64,000 bases of DNA from Pseudomonas sp. HAR-UPW-AIA-41 (lineage in GTDB: Bacteria > Pseudomonadota > Gammaproteobacteria > Pseudomonadales > Pseudomonadaceae): the NCBI RefSeq assembly GCF_002304225.1, contig NZ_NSLB01000003.1:1-64000 (forward strand), read 5' to 3'. The translations under genes and the position numbers were made by a program. Within the stretch, counting starts at the first letter, position 1, and each line of letters starts with the position of its first letter. Of the stretch, positions 46,040 to 55,070 are shown one piece after another. A model generated the notes under the pieces. It did not search any database, had not been told where the DNA came from, and saw only the letters and a program-made list of their open reading frames with translations.

Positions 46040-46654
46040 ATGTTGAATTACTGGATCGGCATGGCCGCCATCTGCGCCTTCGCCATGGCCGGGGTGCTGG
46101 CCGCCGGGCGGCGTGGGATGGACATCATCGCGCTGCTGTTCATGGGTGTGATCACCGCTGTGGGCGGCGGCACCCTGCGTGACCTGCTGATGGGCGTGCC
46201 GGTGTTCTGGACGCTGGACTTCAACTACGTCTGGGTGGCCAGCGGCGCCTCCATGCTGGCATTTGCAATGGCCCGCCAGCTGCGCGATGAAACGGTGTGG
46301 TCGGCGATTCTCTATCTGGACGCCTTCGGCATCGCCCTGTTCGGCGTGCAGTCCATCGACAAGGCGCTGGCCCATGGTTTTGCCGCGCCGGTGGCCATCG
46401 TCATGGCGACCATCACCGGCATCGGGGGCGGGCTGATTCGCGACGTGCTGGCGCAACGGGAAAACCTGCTGGCCAGCCGCGAGATCTACGCCACCACCAT
46501 CATCACCGGTGGCATTCTCTACACCTACCTGCTGGCCCGCGACGGCGAATCCCTCGGCGCCAGCCTGTGCGGCGTGGCCTTCACCTTCGCCTTCCGCGGC
46601 CTGGCCATCCACTTCGGCTGGCAGATGCCGAAGTGGCTGACACTAAGGCATTAG
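46040..46654 (+). CDS. TRIC-family cation channel-like membrane protein (YadS/YicG type)
   Basis: A 204-residue protein with about seven helices arranged as two repeats. Each repeat has the glycine signature: AVGGGTLRDLLMG at about 48-60 and GIGGGLIRDVLA at about 133-144. This is the trimeric intracellular cation channel family (formerly UPF0126), which conducts monovalent cations. The ATG at 46040 follows GAGGGGAGAG. It is monocistronic and convergent with the type II secretion operon, with an inverted repeat between them. Confidence 0.9.
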   Translation: MLNYWIGMAAICAFAMAGVLAAGRRGMDIIALLFMGVITAVGGGTLRDLLMGVPVFWTLDFNYVWVASGASMLAFAMARQLRDETVWSAILYLDAFGIALFGVQSIDKALAHGFAAPVAIVMATITGIGGGLIRDVLAQRENLLASREIYATTIITGGILYTYLLARDGESLGASLCGVAFTFAFRGLAIHFGWQMPKWLTLRH

Positions 46655-46692
46655 CAGTCCGCTGGCGTAAATGGTGTCACCCAGGCGCCATC

Positions 46693-46733
46693 TGTAGGTT
46701 GGCGCTGAGCGCAGCGACTCAACCCAACCTACA
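46693..46733. repeat. TGTAGGTTGG inverted repeat between convergent genes
   Basis: TGTAGGTTGG (46693-46702) and CCAACCTACA (46724-46733) are perfect 10-bp arms around a 21-base loop. A GCGCTGAGCGC-like inner palindrome follows the left arm. This style of short palindrome is a common interspersed element in pseudomonad intergenic regions. Here it may also serve as a bidirectional transcription stop. Confidence 0.65.
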
Positions 46734-46745
46734 ACTAAACGGCTG

Positions 46746-47267
46746 TTACTGACCCGCGCGCAGGGTCAGGCGGGCGTCGACCTTGCCGGTGCCGGCGCGG
46801 TCCAGGCTGACTTCGGCCAGTTGCACGCCCTGCTGTTCCAGGTCGGCCAGCCAGGGCAGCAGGGTGGCGAACGGCACCTGGGTGAGGCTCAGGCTGAGGC
46901 CGCTGCCGTCGTTGTCGAAGCGCTCGATGGCCAGACCGGCCTGCTGCGCGCTGGCGGTGACCAGCCCCTGCAGTTGTTCGGCATCGATGCTGGCGGCCGG
47001 GCTGGCGGCGCTCTGCCGGGCCAGCTCGGCGTTGCTCTGGATGTACTGGTGTAGTTCGCGCTGGCTCTGATACCACTGGCGGGCATCCTTGAGGTGATGC
47101 TGGACCGGCAGCCAGACGGCGACATACAGCATGACCAGGGCGAGGAAGCCGGCCAGCAGGTTCAGGGCCAGGCGGTCGCGCGGCGGCAGCTGCTGCCAGC
47201 GCTGATACAGCGGCGAGGTGCTGGCGCGGGCGCCCAGGCGGGTTTTCAGGCTGACCATGGCGTTCAT
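46746..47267 (-). CDS. gspM: Type II secretion inner-membrane protein GspM
   Basis: A 173-residue bitopic protein with one helix at about 34-53 (LALNLLAGFLALVMLYVAVWL). A periplasmic ferredoxin-like part follows, with VTASAQQAGLAIERF and ATLLPWLADLEQQGVQLAEVSLDRAG typical of GspM. It binds GspL in the assembly platform. It is the last gene of the gspE-M operon and overlaps gspL by 4 bases. Confidence 0.92.
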   Translation of the reverse strand: MNAMVSLKTRLGARASTSPLYQRWQQLPPRDRLALNLLAGFLALVMLYVAVWLPVQHHLKDARQWYQSQRELHQYIQSNAELARQSAASPAASIDAEQLQGLVTASAQQAGLAIERFDNDGSGLSLSLTQVPFATLLPWLADLEQQGVQLAEVSLDRAGTGKVDARLTLRAGQ

Positions 47268-48358
47268 GCGCCTCCTCCGATCACTACGCGGGCGCTGACG
47301 CCCTGTTCATCGCGGTTGGCCGAGCCCAGCTGAGCCGGCAGACCGACTTCGTTGAGGCGCTGGCGCAGCTGTTCCAGCTCACCGAAGTTGCCGGCGCGCA
47401 CCTGCAGGGAGAGGTCGCCGCGCTCCTGACTGTAGTCGAGCTGATCGACCGTCAGCGGCGCTTCGCCGATGGCCGTGCGGATCTGTTGCAGCTGGCCGAG
47501 CAGGCCCTGGTTCTGGCCGTTGCCGGCCTGACTCAGGTGCTCGGCGAACTGGGCCTTGAGGTTGACGATGCGGGTGTCCTGAGGGAACAGCTCCTGATAC
47601 AGGGTGCGGCTCTGGGCGGCGAAGGCATCGCCCTGGTGCTGGAAGTACCAGGCCTGGCCGATATCGAAGGCCAGCTGCAGGACCAGCCACAGGCCGAGCA
47701 GACCGGCCACCGGCTGCCACGCCTGCCAGCGGCCGCTGCTGCGCTGCACGGCGAACTCGCCCTGGGCCAGATCGATGGCGTGGCCGCGCTGCTGGGCCTG
47801 CCAGGCGAACGGGTCGTGGGGCTGATGCAGCTGGACGTCGCTCAGGTGGCTCTGCAGCTGCGGCCAGTCGCCGGCGGGGAACACCAGACGGCTGTCGCCG
47901 GCGCCGAGCAGGCCGCGTTGACCCTGAATCAGGGCGTGGCCGCCTTCGGCCGGCAGCAGGTCGAAGTCGGCATGCAGGGCATCGATCTGCAGGCCGGCGG
48001 CCTGGGCTTCGGCGAGCAGCGCCCTGAGCCAGTCGCGGCGTACCGCAAGGACGCGCACGCGACCGTCTGCCTGGGGCTCGCCCATGGCCAGGTGCAGTTG
48101 TTCAACGTCCTCGGCCAGCTGTTCTTCCACGGCATACTGTAGGGCCTGGCGCAGCCAGCGCGCCTTGCTGGTCGGCAGCGCCACGGCGCAGGCGCTCAGG
48201 CGCTCGCCCGGCAGCACCAGGGCCAGTGGCACGCCAGCCAGCTCGGCGCTGAGCGCCGGCAGGTCGAGCCAGCGGCCGCCGCCCTGGGCGGGCTGCCAGT
48301 ACAGGCGGCTGTCGGCAAGGCCGTGGCCGCCGGGAGCCATGAAGAGGCAATCGATCAT
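47264..48358 (-). CDS. gspL: Type II secretion assembly-platform protein GspL
   Basis: A 364-residue protein with a cytoplasmic actin-like N-terminal region (about 1-210, for example ARWLRQALQYAVEEQLAEDVEQLH) that contacts the GspE ATPase. One membrane helix lies near 225-245 (GLLGLWLVLQLAFDIGQ). The periplasmic C-terminal domain ends in LSLQVRAGNFGELEQLRQRLNEVGL. It overlaps gspM and gspK by 4 bases each, so translation is coupled. Confidence 0.92.
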   Translation of the reverse strand: MIDCLFMAPGGHGLADSRLYWQPAQGGGRWLDLPALSAELAGVPLALVLPGERLSACAVALPTSKARWLRQALQYAVEEQLAEDVEQLHLAMGEPQADGRVRVLAVRRDWLRALLAEAQAAGLQIDALHADFDLLPAEGGHALIQGQRGLLGAGDSRLVFPAGDWPQLQSHLSDVQLHQPHDPFAWQAQQRGHAIDLAQGEFAVQRSSGRWQAWQPVAGLLGLWLVLQLAFDIGQAWYFQHQGDAFAAQSRTLYQELFPQDTRIVNLKAQFAEHLSQAGNGQNQGLLGQLQQIRTAIGEAPLTVDQLDYSQERGDLSLQVRAGNFGELEQLRQRLNEVGLPAQLGSANRDEQGVSARVVIGGGA

Positions 48359-49338
48359 CGGGGATCCTGCTCGGTGGTAGTGGTGGGTTCGGCGAGCAGG
48401 GCGGCCTGGCCGAAATCTCGGCCGAGCACCAGCACTTCACCTTCCGCACTGCGTTGGAGGGTACTTAGCAGCACCAGGCGGCGTTCGCCAAGCCTGACTT
48501 CGCTGCGCACTTCGAAAAACTGGCTGCCAACCGCCAGGCCGGCGCCCTGTACACCCAGACCGGCGAGCGCCGGCTGGCCGAGAAACGCGGCCAGGTCGCG
48601 GTAGCCCTCGCGGCCGCCGGCGGTCTGCAGGCTGCGCCCGCTGGCCAGGCTCAGGCCGTCGGCCAGGCTGGCCAGTACCGGCGCGCTGGCGGTGTTGACG
48701 TTGAGCGGGGTCTGCGCCGGCAGGGCGCTGACATGGGGCAGCAGACGCCGGTAGTCGGCCTCGGTCATGCCCAGCAGCAGGCGCAGCTCGCTGACGGCCG
48801 CCAGTGCCTGGCCGGCGGTGCGGTAGGGCGGGGTTGCCAGCAGGTACTGGTTGTCCTCGGCACCACCTTCGCCATAGACCTGCTGGTCTTCGTCCAGCCA
48901 GTCGACCAGCGCCGGGGCGTAGTTGCGTTCGATGCCGAGCAGGCGCTGCAGGCGCTGGAAGCGCTCCAGCGCGATGCGGTTGACCTGTTTGCCCTGCACC
49001 AGGCTGTTGAGGTTGAAGCGCCCGGACAGGTCGCTGATGCGCACGGCGATTTCGCCCTGCTCGATGGCGAACGGCGGCAGCGGGCGTGCCCAGGCTTCGC
49101 CCAGGTGATCGACCGGGCTGCGCGGGTCGCCGCTGTTGCCTTTGATGTCGCGCAGCAGAATGCCCTGGGCCAGGGCTTCGCCGCCCATGGCGTAGTGCAG
49201 TGCCTGGCGGGCGTTGAGCTGATTGGCGCTGCTGCGGATGGCCAGGTGTTGGCGGGCGACCAGCGCGGCGGTGACCACGGTGACGATGGCCACGATCAGC
49301 AGCACGGTGATCAGCGCGACGCCCCGTTCGCGCTTCAT
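48355..49338 (-). CDS. gspK: Type II secretion minor pseudopilin GspK
   Basis: A 327-residue minor pseudopilin. The short leader MKRERG precedes the hydrophobic helix VALITVLLIVAIVTVVTAALVARQ. The prepilin peptidase site lacks the usual phenylalanine (G-V-A), which is common in GspK. The large alpha-helical domain has LVDWLDEDQQVYGEGGAEDNQYL and LNVNTASAPVLASL. It caps the pseudopilus tip with GspI and GspJ. The prepilin peptidase itself is not in this window. Confidence 0.93.
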   Translation of the reverse strand: MKRERGVALITVLLIVAIVTVVTAALVARQHLAIRSSANQLNARQALHYAMGGEALAQGILLRDIKGNSGDPRSPVDHLGEAWARPLPPFAIEQGEIAVRISDLSGRFNLNSLVQGKQVNRIALERFQRLQRLLGIERNYAPALVDWLDEDQQVYGEGGAEDNQYLLATPPYRTAGQALAAVSELRLLLGMTEADYRRLLPHVSALPAQTPLNVNTASAPVLASLADGLSLASGRSLQTAGGREGYRDLAAFLGQPALAGLGVQGAGLAVGSQFFEVRSEVRLGERRLVLLSTLQRSAEGEVLVLGRDFGQAALLAEPTTTTEQDPR

Positions 49339-50081
49339 GGCTGCTCCCCGGTGCTGGAGTCGCCGTTGCCGTCGGCGCCTTCAGCGTCATTGGCGGTGTT
49401 GCCATCGCTGTCGACGACCGGGCCGCCGGCATCCTGCTGCGGCGGGCTGTCCGGCAGGCGGTAGAGGCGGCGCAGTTCGCCGTAGTGCTGATGGGTCAGG
49501 GTCAGCTCGACCGCTTGCGGCTGCAGGCGCAGCAGCTGTTCTTCGGTCAGGTCGCCACGGGCCGGCGGCCACTGCGGCTGCCAGTTGCCCTCGATATCGA
49601 GAAAGCGCACGCGCAGGTCGCTGACGCCCTTGAGCACCTGCTGTTCCTGCACCGCCGTGTCCACGGCCTGATCCAGCACCGGCCAGTACAGGCGTTGCAG
49701 CACATCGCCGCGCAGTTGCCAGCGCACCCGCTGCAGCTGCGCGCGGGGAGCGCCAAGCGGGTTGCGCCAGCCGCTGCGGGTCAGCTCCAGGGCGGCCTGT
49801 TCCAGGTTCAGGCTGTCGCCGCCGAGCAGCGCGCCGCGCGGCTCGCCATAGGTGTCGCGCACGGTGCGCGGGATGACCTGCAGCAGGTCGCGGTCCAGCG
49901 CGGCCATGGCGCGGGTCAGTTCGCGCAGCTGGCGCTCGTGGCGGCGGGTGCTTTCGTCGCTCTGCAGCACGCTCTGCAGCATGCGGTAGGTGCCCATGGC
50001 GAGCAGGGCGAAGATGGCGATGGCGATCAGCAGTTCCAGCAGGGTGAAACCGCGCTGACGAGGAGGGCGCGCAGCGATCAT
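49335..50081 (-). CDS. gspJ: Type II secretion minor pseudopilin GspJ
   Basis: A 248-residue pseudopilin. The leader ends RQRG and the mature protein begins FTLLELLIAIAIFALLAMGTYRML, the classic cleavage and methylation site. The body contains LTRAMAALDRDLLQVIPRTVRD, typical of GspJ. The final 35 residues are an acidic, low-complexity tail (GNTANDAEGADGNGDSS) not usual for the family. The start at 50081 overlaps the gspI stop by 4 bases. A much longer upstream frame is a shadow of gspI. Confidence 0.93.
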   Translation of the reverse strand: MIAARPPRQRGFTLLELLIAIAIFALLAMGTYRMLQSVLQSDESTRRHERQLRELTRAMAALDRDLLQVIPRTVRDTYGEPRGALLGGDSLNLEQAALELTRSGWRNPLGAPRAQLQRVRWQLRGDVLQRLYWPVLDQAVDTAVQEQQVLKGVSDLRVRFLDIEGNWQPQWPPARGDLTEEQLLRLQPQAVELTLTHQHYGELRRLYRLPDSPPQQDAGGPVVDSDGNTANDAEGADGNGDSSTGEQP

Positions 50082-50476
50082 TCGCGCACCCCGATAAAGC
50101 CGGTGAGCACCAGGCTGGCGCGCTCCTCGATGCTGTCGCTGCTGCGCCTGTCGCGCGGGGCCACCCACAGGGTGACGCGACGCATGGCTGGGTCGCTGGT
50201 GCTGTCGATGGTTTCCTGCAGTTGCCAGTCGCGGCCGGCGTAGCTGATCTCGCGCTGGTTGCGCCCGGTGCCGGGGCTGGGGCGTTGCAGTTGCAGTTCG
50301 ACCAGCTGGTTGTCGGCGATCCAGCCGGCCAGAGCCTTTTCCTCCAGACGCGCGGCATTGCGCACGCTGCTGGCGGCGGCGGTGAGCACGGCGGCGGCGA
50401 CGGTGGCGAAGATGGCCAGTGCCACCAGCACTTCCAGCAGGGTAAAGGCGCGCTGGCGGGAAACGGTCAGAATCAT
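50078..50476 (-). CDS. gspI: Type II secretion minor pseudopilin GspI
   Basis: A 132-residue pseudopilin with leader ILTVSRQRA and hydrophobic FTLLEVLVALAIFATVAAAVLTAAA. The residue before the cleavage site reads alanine rather than glycine. WIADNQLVELQL and DWQLQETIDSTSDPAMRRVTLWV are family-like. It joins GspJ and GspK at the pseudopilus tip. It overlaps both neighbours by 4 bases. Confidence 0.93.
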   Translation of the reverse strand: MILTVSRQRAFTLLEVLVALAIFATVAAAVLTAAASSVRNAARLEEKALAGWIADNQLVELQLQRPSPGTGRNQREISYAGRDWQLQETIDSTSDPAMRRVTLWVAPRDRRSSDSIEERASLVLTGFIGVRE

Positions 50477-51087
50477 TGCGTGGCCCGCTCGGCCAGCGGC
50501 AGGGCGAAGCCGTCGCTGGCGAGGCTGAAGGCGGCGCCGTTGGCGGCGCGCTCTTCGATGCGCAGGCTGAAGGGCGACAGCTCACCGCTGGAGAGAATCA
50601 GCAGCTGCGGGGCGGCGGTTACCCGCGCGGTCTCGGCTTCATCACCTTCGCTGAGCCCCGGATTATCCTGTTTGGCCAGAACCGGCGCGGCCAGCTTGAG
50701 CGGTTGGCCTTCGAGCTTGAGCTCAAGGCGGGCGAATTCCGGTAGGCGGTGTTCACGCTGGCCCGGTGCGGCCTGCCACACGGCCAGGCGCTCGTCGTAG
50801 CGCAGTACGCGGTAGCCACGGTCATCCAGCAGCAGGCCGTACTCGCGGTTGTCCAGGGTCGCTTCCTCGCTGAGTACGCCGATCAGCGCGGCCAGACGTT
50901 CGGCTTCGTCCTGCAGCAGGCGGCCCTGATTGCCGCCGACCGAGAGCATGGCCAGGCTGACCAGGCTGCCGATGATGACAATGACCACCAGCAGCTCGAT
51001 CAGGGTGAAACCGGCGGCGGATGGGCGGCGCGTCGGCCCGGCGGCAGGGGCTGCCGTCGGGGTATTGCTCTCGGCGACGCCGCTCAC
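50473..51087 (-). CDS. gspH: Type II secretion minor pseudopilin GspH
   Basis: A 204-residue pseudopilin with an unusually long pre-sequence. If the GTG at 51087 is the start, about 33 residues rich in Ala, Pro and Thr precede the cleavage site in PSAAG/FTLIELLVVIVIIGSLVSLAML. The body has DEAERLAALIGVLSEEATLDNREYGL and GYRVLRYDERLAVWQ, both typical of GspH. The start is uncertain, because the frame is open into gspG and the ribosome site is weak. It lies 5 bases after the gspG stop. Confidence 0.88.
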   Translation of the reverse strand: MSGVAESNTPTAAPAAGPTRRPSAAGFTLIELLVVIVIIGSLVSLAMLSVGGNQGRLLQDEAERLAALIGVLSEEATLDNREYGLLLDDRGYRVLRYDERLAVWQAAPGQREHRLPEFARLELKLEGQPLKLAAPVLAKQDNPGLSEGDEAETARVTAAPQLLILSSGELSPFSLRIEERAANGAAFSLASDGFALPLAERATQ

Positions 51088-51092
51088 GCTGC

Positions 51093-51518
51093 TCAGATGT
51101 CCCAGTTGCCGATATCGGCGTCGTTGTCGCTGCCGCCATCCTTGCCGTCGGCGCCCAGCGAGTAGAGGTCGAACGGGCCCTTGGTTCCCGGCGCCAGGTA
51201 CTGGTAGGGGTTGCCCCACGGATCGACCGGCAGCTTCTTCAGGTAGCCGTCCTTGTTCCAGTTGCGCGGCTGCGGGTTGCCGGAAGGCTTTTTCACCAGG
51301 GCGTCGAGGCCCTGCTGGGTGCTCGGGTAGGCCTGGTTGTCCAGCTTGTACATGTCCAGCGAGGCGGCAATCGCCTTGATGTCGCCCTTGGCGACTGTGA
51401 CCTTGGCCTGATCCGGGCGGCTCATCACCTGCGGCACCACCAGGGCGGCGAGGATGCCGAGGATGACTACTACCACCATGATTTCGATCAGGGTGAAACC
51501 GGATTGACGTCGTTGCAT
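51093..51518 (-). CDS. gspG: Type II secretion major pseudopilin GspG
   Basis: A 141-residue major pseudopilin. The leader MQRRQSG precedes FTLIEIMVVVVILGILAALVVPQVM. The conserved C-terminal core LDMYKLDNQAYPSTQQGLDALV, then KKLPVDPWGNPYQYLAPG, is the GspG fingerprint, including the calcium-site region at the end (SLGADGKDGGSDNDADIGNWD). It polymerises into the pseudopilus. It sits between gspF and gspH. Confidence 0.97.
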   Translation of the reverse strand: MQRRQSGFTLIEIMVVVVILGILAALVVPQVMSRPDQAKVTVAKGDIKAIAASLDMYKLDNQAYPSTQQGLDALVKKPSGNPQPRNWNKDGYLKKLPVDPWGNPYQYLAPGTKGPFDLYSLGADGKDGGSDNDADIGNWDI

Positions 51519-51523
51519 CGGGG

Positions 51524-52738
51524 TTAGCCCACCAGTTGGTTGAGGGAAAGGATTGGCAGCAGGATGGCCAGCACGATGACCAGTACCACGGCGCCCATGA
51601 ACACCAGCATGAACGGCTCGAACAGGCCGACCAGCAAGGCGATCTGCGCGGCCAGGTCGTTTTCCTGATTGCGTGCGGTGCGTGCCAGCATCTGGTCCAG
51701 CTCGCCGGACTTTTCGCCGCTGGCGATCATGTGCAGCATCATCGGCGGAAATTCTTCGGTGGCATCCAGCGCGCGGGTCAGGCTGGAGCCTTCGCGGACC
51801 TTCTGCGCCGCTTCGATGACCTTGTCGCGGATGCGCAGGTTGGCAATCACCGCCGCGGCAATCGACAGCGCTTCCACCAGCGGCACGCCGCTGCGGGTGA
51901 GGATGGCCAGGGTCGAGGCGAAGCGCGCGGTGTTGGTGGCGCGGGCCAGCCGGCCAACCAGCGGGATACGCAGGATCAGGGCATGCCAGCGGCGGCGCAG
52001 GTTTTCGTCGCGCAGCGCCTGGCGCAGGCCGAACACGCTGGCACCGCCAAGCAGGAGGAACAGCCAGCCCCAGTGCTTGACCAGATCGCTGGCGGCGATC
52101 AGGCCGCGGGTCAGTGCCGGCAGCTCCTGCCCGGTGTTGACGAAGACCTTGACCACGTCCGGCACCACGTAACCGAGCAGGAAGCCGACAATGGTCAGCG
52201 AGGCGACCATCAGGATCACCGGGTAGAGCAGTGCCAGCTGGATCTTCTGCCGCGACTGCTGGCGCTGCTCGGTGTAATCGGCCAGCTGTTCGAGCACCAG
52301 AGCCAGGTGCCCGGCATGCTCGCCGGCGGCCACGGTGGCGCGGTACAGGTCGGGGAAGGCCGAGGGGTATTCCTTGAGGCTGGCGGCCAGGCTGTGGCCT
52401 TCCATCACCCGGGCGCGTACGGCCAGCAGCATCGACTTGATGCGCGGGGTGGTCGACTGCGCCGCGGCGGCGCGCAGGGCTTCCTCGATGGGCAGGGCGG
52501 CCTGCACCAGGGTGGCCAGCTGGCGGGTGACCAGCGCCAGATCGCGGGCCGACAGACCCTGGCCGAAGCTCAGGCCGCTTCGGCTCTTTTCTTCGCGGGC
52601 CTTGGCCTGTTTGATCTCCAGCGGCGACCAGTTGCGTTCGCGCAGCTGCTGACGCGCCTGCCGCGGGCTGTCGGCTTCGAGCAGGCCCTTTTGCTGGCGG
52701 CCCTGATTGTCCAGGGCCAGGTATTCGAAGGCGGCCAT
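51524..52738 (-). CDS. gspF: Type II secretion inner-membrane platform protein GspF
   Basis: A 404-residue polytopic protein with two cytoplasmic T2SSF domains and three membrane helices. The N-terminus AAFEYLALDNQGRQQKGLLEADSPRQARQQLRER and the central LLYPVILMVASLTIVGFLLGYVVPDVV are diagnostic. The C-terminal EPFMLVFMGAVVLVIVLAILLPIL is also typical. It couples the GspE ATPase to pseudopilus assembly. It is 6 bases after gspE. Confidence 0.97.
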   Translation of the reverse strand: MAAFEYLALDNQGRQQKGLLEADSPRQARQQLRERNWSPLEIKQAKAREEKSRSGLSFGQGLSARDLALVTRQLATLVQAALPIEEALRAAAAQSTTPRIKSMLLAVRARVMEGHSLAASLKEYPSAFPDLYRATVAAGEHAGHLALVLEQLADYTEQRQQSRQKIQLALLYPVILMVASLTIVGFLLGYVVPDVVKVFVNTGQELPALTRGLIAASDLVKHWGWLFLLLGGASVFGLRQALRDENLRRRWHALILRIPLVGRLARATNTARFASTLAILTRSGVPLVEALSIAAAVIANLRIRDKVIEAAQKVREGSSLTRALDATEEFPPMMLHMIASGEKSGELDQMLARTARNQENDLAAQIALLVGLFEPFMLVFMGAVVLVIVLAILLPILSLNQLVG

Positions 52739-52744
52739 GGATGC

Positions 52745-54220
52745 TTATTCCTCGCGGGTCACGCGCAGCACTTCTTCGAGGGTGGTGACCCCCTCGCGTA
52801 CCTTGCGCATGCCGTCCTCGCGGATGCTCGGGCCCAGCGTGCGGGCGCGGCGGGTCATGTCCTGCTCGCTGGCGCCGTTGTGGATCAGGGTGCGCAGCTC
52901 GTCATCCAGCACCACCAGCTCGTAGATGCCGGTACGCCCGCGGTAGCCGAGCTGGCGGCAGTCCTCACAGCCTTCTGCGTGGTAGAGCGTCGGTGGCTGC
53001 GCCGGGTCGGCGCCGAGCAGCGCGCACTCGGCGGCATCGGCCTGGTAGGGGCGCTTGCAGCTCGGGCAGAGCACGCGCACCAGGCGCTGGGCCAGCACGC
53101 CGAGCAGGGACGAGGACAGCAGGAAGGGTTCCACGCCCATGTCCACCAGGCGGGTGACCGCGCCGATGGCGCTGTTGGTGTGCAGGGTGGAGAGCACCAG
53201 GTGGCCGGTGAGCGAGGCCTGCACGGCGATCTCGGCGGTTTCCTTGTCGCGGATCTCACCGACCATCACCACGTCCGGGTCCTGACGCAGGATGGCGCGC
53301 AGGCCGCGGGCGAAGGTCATCTCGACCTTGGTGTTGACCTGGGTCTGACCGATGCCTTCGAGGTGGTATTCGATCGGGTCCTCGACGGTGAGGATGTTGC
53401 GTGTACCGGTATTGAGCGTGACCAGGCTGGCGTACAGCGTGGTGGTCTTGCCCGAGCCGGTGGGGCCGGTGACCAGAATGATGCCGTGCGGCTTCTGCAC
53501 GGTTTCCTGCATCAGCTGGCGGTCGCGCGCGCTCATGCCCAGATGCTGCAGGGTCAGGCGCCCGGCCTGCTTGTCGAGCAGGCGCAGTACCACGCGCTCG
53601 CCGTTGGCCGAGGGCAGGGTGGAGACACGGATGTCCACCTCGCGGCCGCCGACCTTGAGCGAGATGCGCCCGTCCTGCGGCACGCGCTTCTCGGCGATAT
53701 CCAGCTTGGCCATGACCTTGATCCGCGACACCAGCAGGGCGGCCAGCTCGCGCTTGGGCTGGACCATTTCGCGCAGCATGCCGTCGATGCGGAAGCGGAT
53801 CACCAGACGCTTCTCGAAGGTCTCGATGTGGATGTCGGAGGCGTTCTCCTTGATCGCCTCGCCGAGAATGGCGTTGATCAGGCGGATGATCGGCGCATCG
53901 TCTTCCTGCTCCAGCAGGTCCTCGGTTTCCGGCACCTGCTCGGCCAGGCTGGCCAGGTCCATGTCGGCGCCCAGGCCTTCTACCATCTGCATGGCGGCGG
54001 ATGAGTCGTGCTGGTAGGCCGCGCCCAGGGCCTGTTCGAAGTCGCCGGGCGCCAGCCACTGGCAGGGCAGTACCTGCCCGGCGAAGCGCTGGGCTTCCTG
54101 CAGGGCGTTGAGGCTGGCGTCATGCCGGGCCTGCAGGCGGCTGCCGTCGAGCAGCACGCCATGGCGTTTGGCAAAGGCGAACGGCAGGCGGCGCAGCGGC
54201 TGCTGGAGGGAGCTTTCCAT
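52745..54220 (-). CDS. gspE: Type II secretion ATPase GspE
   Basis: A 491-residue hexameric ATPase. The N-terminal domain includes [27 protein letters not shown]. Walker A is [12 protein letters not shown] (K258), followed by the Asp box, Walker B ([29 protein letters not shown]) and the His box. A four-cysteine zinc site (CPSCKRPY and CEDC) is intact, distinguishing it from archaeal-type homologues. First gene of the minus-strand operon; it diverges from gspC across a 373-base spacer. Confidence 0.97.
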   Translation of the reverse strand: MESSLQQPLRRLPFAFAKRHGVLLDGSRLQARHDASLNALQEAQRFAGQVLPCQWLAPGDFEQALGAAYQHDSSAAMQMVEGLGADMDLASLAEQVPETEDLLEQEDDAPIIRLINAILGEAIKENASDIHIETFEKRLVIRFRIDGMLREMVQPKRELAALLVSRIKVMAKLDIAEKRVPQDGRISLKVGGREVDIRVSTLPSANGERVVLRLLDKQAGRLTLQHLGMSARDRQLMQETVQKPHGIILVTGPTGSGKTTTLYASLVTLNTGTRNILTVEDPIEYHLEGIGQTQVNTKVEMTFARGLRAILRQDPDVVMVGEIRDKETAEIAVQASLTGHLVLSTLHTNSAIGAVTRLVDMGVEPFLLSSSLLGVLAQRLVRVLCPSCKRPYQADAAECALLGADPAQPPTLYHAEGCEDCRQLGYRGRTGIYELVVLDDELRTLIHNGASEQDMTRRARTLGPSIREDGMRKVREGVTTLEEVLRVTREE

Positions 54221-54593
54221 CGTTATTGTCGTGCCCTGGGCAAATTGGGTTGCGGTGGCCGCGCTTCTGGTGGCGCAGACAGCTTTAAACCGCAGAACGC
54301 CGCCCGGGTCAATCGCCCTAAGGAGGGGTGGAGGGGCAAATGAGCGTTGCCGTGCACCGGGCGTCTGACGCGTGTTGCGGGTGGCAGCGTCAGATTGCCT
54401 GAGTCTTGGCCTTCAGCCGAGCCTGTTTTTCCTTCCAGATCAATAGTGTGTGTCAGCTCACATCCCGGCAGCGAAAGCTGAACGTTTGTTCAGTTTTCAT
54501 TTATCTTGCCGCGTCCTTTGCAGTGGCCGGGTGTTATGTCCCTGGCCATCAATCAAAGCGCACGGACGCGCTTGTGCCCGTTGAGTCGTCCGT
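54221..54593. other. Divergent promoter region of the type II secretion cluster, with CTGAAC/GTTCAG palindrome
   Basis: This 373-base spacer should contain promoters for gspE (leftward) and gspC (rightward). The one clear structure is a 16-bp perfect palindrome CTGAAC-GTTT-GTTCAG at 54478-54493. It satisfies both the minimal lux-type box (CT-N12-AG) and the minimal SOS box (CTG-N10-CAG). It lies about 100 bases before gspC, next to the most AT-rich part of the spacer (54481-54515). No convincing -35/-10 pair or gene was found elsewhere in it. Confidence 0.5.
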
Positions 54594-55070
54594 ATGCCGT
54601 TCCTTGTTCGCGCTCTGTCGCCCCTGAGTCGATGGAGTCAGGTGCTTGCCTGTCTGGTGGCGCTGCTTTGTGCTGTCAGTTTTTCCCTTCAGCTGTCGCA
54701 GCTGCAGTCCCAGACCGGTGCGCTGCCAGTGCCGGCGGCTGCTCCGGCGGTGCCGGCCGATGCCGCCATCGATGCGCAGCTGCTCACGCTCTTTGGTGTG
54801 CCCCGGCAACTGCCGGAGCTGGCGCCCCGCGAGCTGCCGCTGCGTCTGCTGGCCTGTTTCGTCCAGGCCGATGCCCGGCAGTCTGCCGCCCTGATCGGCG
54901 TAGCGGGTCAGCCGGCCCGGCGTCTGCGCGTGGGTGAATCGCTGGGTTCGTACGGTCATGTGCTGGCGATCGAGCCGCGCCGCGTGCTGCTGCGTGTGCA
55001 GGGTCAGGATCTCTGGCTGGGACTGCAGCGCCAGTCCTCGTCTGTGCTGTTGCCGGCAGGGGAGGTCTGA
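54594..55070 (+). CDS. gspC: Type II secretion inner-membrane protein GspC, short form without PDZ
   Basis: A 158-residue protein with a single helix at about 15-35 (VLACLVALLCAVSFSLQLSQL), a short Ala/Pro linker and an HR domain (about 78-145). The HR pattern reads LPLRLLACFVQADARQSAALIG, then RRLRVGESLGSYGHVLAIEPRRVLLRVQGQDLWLGL. GspC links the inner-membrane platform to GspD. The usual C-terminal PDZ or coiled-coil module of GspC/XcpP is missing. Its stop overlaps the gspD start in a TGATG junction. Confidence 0.85.
   Translation: MPFLVRALSPLSRWSQVLACLVALLCAVSFSLQLSQLQSQTGALPVPAAAPAVPADAAIDAQLLTLFGVPRQLPELAPRELPLRLLACFVQADARQSAALIGVAGQPARRLRVGESLGSYGHVLAIEPRRVLLRVQGQDLWLGLQRQSSSVLLPAGEV

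Noticed and set aside
51536..54004. An 822-codon plus-strand frame opposite gspF and gspE
   Set aside because: Low-complexity shadow of two clear type II secretion genes; no signal, domain or ribosome site.
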